Shown one piece after another: positions 61,377-64,000 of a stretch of 64,000 nucleotides of DNA; position 1 is the stretch's first letter; every line of letters begins with the position of its first letter. The position numbers and the translations under genes were made by a program. The stretch spans positions 997,785 through 1,061,784 of the forward strand of contig KB906725.1 of assembly GCA_000381565.1 (NCBI GenBank). The letters run 5' to 3'. Origin of the DNA: Oxalobacteraceae bacterium AB_14 (GTDB lineage Bacteria > Pseudomonadota > Gammaproteobacteria > Burkholderiales > Burkholderiaceae_D). The notes under the pieces are model-generated. The model was not told where the DNA came from, did not search any database, and worked only from the letters and a program-made list of their open reading frames with translations.

Positions 61377-62753
61377 CTAGGCGCCGCGCTTGCGGCGCGC
61401 CGGCGCCGGCGCCGGCTTGGGCGGGGCGCCGTCCTGCTGCACCAGTTGCACCGTGCTGCCCGGCAGCCGCACGGCCAGGCCGGCGCGGATGCGCGCCAGG
61501 TCGCTCTCGGCCAGCACCGGGTCCGATTCCAGCACCACCAGCAGCACCGCCGCCGGCGCCGGGTCGGCGCGGCCGACGGCGGTGCCGTCGCCGACCGAGA
61601 TGCGCTTGATGGCCGGGTACTGGGCCAGCGCCTCGCGGATGATCTGGGCTTGCTCGCTCTTGCCTTCCTGCAGCTTGAGCAGCTGCAGATTGAGGGCGTC
61701 GAGCTTGGCGGTGCGCTGCTCCAGTTCGCCCACGGTGCTGGTGTAGATGTCGCGCCGCAGCTGTTCGCGCAGCGCGGCCAGGTCGACCTTTTCATTGCCG
61801 ACGTGGCGCAGCGTCAGGCGCGCCTGCGGGAAACCGTCGTGGCGCAGCTGCGCCTGCAGCTGCGGCTGCACCGCCGGCGCCAGCGCGTCGCCGCCCAGCG
61901 TCACGGCGATGGTGCGCGCGCGCACCGCCACGTCCTTGGTCAGCACGATGGCGCCCGGCTCGGCCTCGAGCAGCTGCAGCACCTGCTTGCTGGAGGCGAT
62001 GAACAGCTGGTCGCGCACCAGGCTGTAGGCCAGGTAGCCGCTGGGCACGGCCAGCGCCAGCACCCCCAGCACGATGGCCACGTGGGCGCGCCGCTGCAGC
62101 ACCGGGTCGGCCTCCTCGTGCTGCGGGAAGGCCAGCAGCTTGACGAACAGGAAGGTCGCCAGCGCGATGAAGAAGGCGTTGATCAGGAACAGGTAGAGGG
62201 CGCCGCCCAGGTAGTGCCAGTTGCCGGTGGCCAGGCCGTAGCCGGCGGTGCACAGCGGCGGCATCAGCGCGGTGGCGATGGCCGCCCCCGGCAGCACGTT
62301 CGATTCGTCGCGGCGGGTCTGGGCGACCACCGCGGCGCAGCCGCCGAAGAAGGCGATCAGCACGTCCCACAGGCTGGGCGTGGTGCGCGCCAGCAGTTCG
62401 CTCTGCGCCTGCGACAGCGGGCTGGCGAGGAAGTACAGGGTCGAGGTCAGCATGCTGAGGGCGGTGAAGATCAGCAGGCTGCGGGCGGCGCTGCGGATCA
62501 GGCGGAAATCGCTGATGCCGGCGCCGTAGCCGATGCCGAGGATGGGCTGCATCAGCGGCGAGATCAGCATGGCGCCGATGATCACTGCGGTGGAGTTGAC
62601 GTTCAGGCCGACCGAGGCGATCAGGATGGCGAAGATCAGCACCCACAGATTGGTGCCGCCGACCCGCACGCCGCCGCGGATGCGGGCGTCGATGGCGGCG
62701 AACTCGCCCTGGTCGGGGCGCAGGTCGAACAAACGCTGGAGGGATTGGAACAT
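61377..62753 (-). CDS. DUF389 membrane protein
   Basis: A 458-residue protein. The N-terminal ~250 residues hold about six to seven membrane helices with the DUF389 hallmark STAVIIGAMLISPLMQPILGIGYG and GAAIATALMPPLCTAGYGL. The C-terminal ~200 residues are soluble, with a helical stretch and a basic tail KPAPAPARRKRGA. The family's role is unknown. GC content and codon use are as in the neighbours. Confidence 0.9.
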   Translation of the reverse strand: MFQSLQRLFDLRPDQGEFAAIDARIRGGVRVGGTNLWVLIFAILIASVGLNVNSTAVIIGAMLISPLMQPILGIGYGAGISDFRLIRSAARSLLIFTALSMLTSTLYFLASPLSQAQSELLARTTPSLWDVLIAFFGGCAAVVAQTRRDESNVLPGAAIATALMPPLCTAGYGLATGNWHYLGGALYLFLINAFFIALATFLFVKLLAFPQHEEADPVLQRRAHVAIVLGVLALAVPSGYLAYSLVRDQLFIASSKQVLQLLEAEPGAIVLTKDVAVRARTIAVTLGGDALAPAVQPQLQAQLRHDGFPQARLTLRHVGNEKVDLAALREQLRRDIYTSTVGELEQRTAKLDALNLQLLKLQEGKSEQAQIIREALAQYPAIKRISVGDGTAVGRADPAPAAVLLVVLESDPVLAESDLARIRAGLAVRLPGSTVQLVQQDGAPPKPAPAPARRKRGA

Positions 62754-62875
62754 CGGCGGGCTTCCCGGTGAAAGTGATCAGGCCGCCATGTTACGCTATC
62801 CGGCGCTGGCGGGCGGAGCGGGATGAACAGCGGGGGGCACGTCGCTGTTGGCCAGCACGCCGCCGCCGCGCCGCG

Positions 62876-63319
62876 TCAGTCGAGGCGGTTGACCTTGGGG
62901 AACTTGGCGAGGAATTCCGGCGCCATCGGCGTCACCTGGCCGCTCTGGTAGTTGAAGAAGACGAAGCCGGACTTGGCCATCGCCACCAGCTTGCCGTCCT
63001 TGGGGCGGGTGATGCGGAAGGTGATGTCGCCGCCGTAGGCGTTGAAGTCCATCACGCCGATCTCGAACAGCAGCTGGTCGCGCGCGTGGGCCTCGGCGCG
63101 GTAGGTGGTGGCCAGGTCGGTGACGATGATGCCGACGCCGTCGCTGCCGGTCTCGCGCACGCCGAAGTCGTACAGGAAACGGGCGCGCGCCTCGGAGATC
63201 ATCGAGATCATCGAGTCGTTGCCCAGGTGGTTGGCGCCGTTGATGTCGGTCACCCGCACCGTCAGCTGGGTGGAAAAGTAGTATTGGTCTTCCGGGAAGA
63301 CCAGCGTCAAGCGGGCCAT
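62876..63319 (-). CDS. Hotdog-fold acyl-CoA thioesterase-like protein
   Basis: A 147-residue protein of the 4HBT/YbgC type. The central pattern VTDINGANHLGNDSMISMISEARARFLYDFG contains the Asp/Asn and the helix of the hotdog fold. It should hydrolyse an acyl-CoA ester; the substrate is unknown. ATG 63319 overlaps the stop of the dienelactone hydrolase gene by one base, so they form an operon. Confidence 0.85.
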   Translation of the reverse strand: MARLTLVFPEDQYYFSTQLTVRVTDINGANHLGNDSMISMISEARARFLYDFGVRETGSDGVGIIVTDLATTYRAEAHARDQLLFEIGVMDFNAYGGDITFRITRPKDGKLVAMAKSGFVFFNYQSGQVTPMAPEFLAKFPKVNRLD

Positions 63320-64000
63320 TACAGCTGCTCGCCAAGGAACAGCAGCGTGTTGCCGTGCGCCTGGGCGGCGGCGCGCTGGTGGTAGGACGAACGGTGGTTG
63401 CAGTTGAAGCCGTGCCCGGCGCCCGGATAGAGGTGGATCTCGACCTGCTCGTTGTCGTCGAAGCGCTCGGCGATGCTTTGCACGGCGGCCGGCGGGATGT
63501 GGCTGTCGGCGCCGCCGAAGTGCATCAGCATCGGCGCCGTGATCTGGCCGGCGCGTTCCAGCGCGTTGTGGATGCCGCCGCCGTAGTAGCACACCGCCGC
63601 GTCCACCAGGCCGTTGGCGGCGGTATGGAAGGACAGGCGGCCGCCGTAGCAGAAGCCGATGCTGGCGATCTTGTCGCCCACGCCGTCGGTAGCGCGCAGC
63701 GCCTTGGCGGTGGCGGCGATGTCGGACTGCGCCAGCGCGAAGTCGGTGGCGTTCATCAGCTCGACCGCGCGCTTCCAGCTGACGTCGTCGTAGGCGAGCT
63801 CGATGCGCGCGCCGTGGCGCCAGAACAGGTCCGGCGCGATCACCACGTAGCCGTCGGCCGCGTACTGGTCGGCGACGTTGCGGATATGCTGGTTGACGCC
63901 GAAGATCTCCTGCAGCAGCACGATGCCCGGCCCCTTGCCGCCGCGCGGCAGCGAGACGTAGGCGCCGAAGCCGCCGTCGGCGGTGGCGATGTCGATCCAG
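63319..64000 (-). CDS. Dienelactone hydrolase family protein, 5' partial
   Basis: The first codons lie outside the window. The readable ~226 residues contain the nucleophile Cys in GFCYGGRL, Asp in FGGADSHI and His in GAGHGFNC, the DLH triad, plus LLQEIFGVNQHIRNVADQYAADGYVV typical of carboxymethylenebutenolidase. Cytoplasmic hydrolase of lactones or related esters. The frame is open to base 63999 (WIDIATADGGFGAYVSLPRG). Coupled to the thioesterase gene. Confidence 0.9.
   Translation of the reverse strand, partial: WIDIATADGGFGAYVSLPRGGKGPGIVLLQEIFGVNQHIRNVADQYAADGYVVIAPDLFWRHGARIELAYDDVSWKRAVELMNATDFALAQSDIAATAKALRATDGVGDKIASIGFCYGGRLSFHTAANGLVDAAVCYYGGGIHNALERAGQITAPMLMHFGGADSHIPPAAVQSIAERFDDNEQVEIHLYPGAGHGFNCNHRSSYHQRAAAQAHGNTLLFLGEQL

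Overview
The window is a high-GC stretch of betaproteobacterial chromosome. The gene families (PhaM granule protein, PEP-CTERM exoprotein, MnmC with the betaproteobacterial layout, DUF3108/DUF3016 proteins, many c-di-GMP regulators) and the GGGTTCCCGC-type intergenic palindromes point to Oxalobacteraceae of the Massilia/Duganella/Telluria kind. That assignment is inference. No rRNA, tRNA, CRISPR array, integrase or transposase was seen.

Layout. 1-4.4 kb: a broken chemotaxis receptor, an AraC-type response regulator, an HxlR regulator, and an ECF sigma/anti-sigma operon headed by a secreted YxxxxD-repeat protein with its own ECF-type promoter. 4.6-13.4 kb: a TPR-GAF-GGDEF protein, OsmC, tag-mnmC, and a kinase/response-regulator-TPR pair. 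13.4-16.3 kb: PhaM and two DUF3108 proteins, one with a TonB-like N terminus. 16.3-21.2 kb: a three-gene SMC-type complex in kleisin/MukE/SMC order. 21.3-27 kb: small regulators and membrane proteins (an XRE/DUF2975 pair), a lipoprotein hydrolase, an S9 peptidase and a tiny proline-rich gene. 27.4-31.9 kb: a two-partner secretion system. 32-38.3 kb: tamA-tamB. 38.4-42.2 kb: queC and a CHASE-GGDEF protein. 42.2-49.6 kb: small membrane and peptide genes, a PEP-CTERM protein, a GAF histidine kinase convergent with an HD-GYP response regulator, and a lower-GC cassette carrying a DUF1828 gene. 49.7-52.3 kb: a PhoX phosphatase behind a Pho box, and a DUF3016 protein.

52.3-60.6 kb is the most coherent block: one leftward osmoadaptation operon, ectR-ectA-ectB-ectC-ectD-marC-ehuB-ehuC-ehuD-ehuA followed by a broken mscS-family gene. 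It covers ectoine and 5-hydroxyectoine synthesis, high-affinity re-uptake and (formerly) a mechanosensitive channel. A consensus sigma70 promoter with a palindromic operator candidate lies upstream of ectR. The window ends with a small GGDEF protein, a DUF389 membrane protein, a hotdog thioesterase and a partial dienelactone hydrolase.

Three genes (the receptor at the left edge, the mscS-family gene and the GGDEF gene at 60.7 kb) each appear to have lost an internal segment, two of them with a frame change. This is either real decay or an assembly artefact. The strongest candidates for little-described biology are the SMC-type complex at 16.3-21.2 kb, the DUF1828 cassette at 48.6-49.6 kb and the small proline-rich peptide gene with a double-glycine leader at 42.8 kb.
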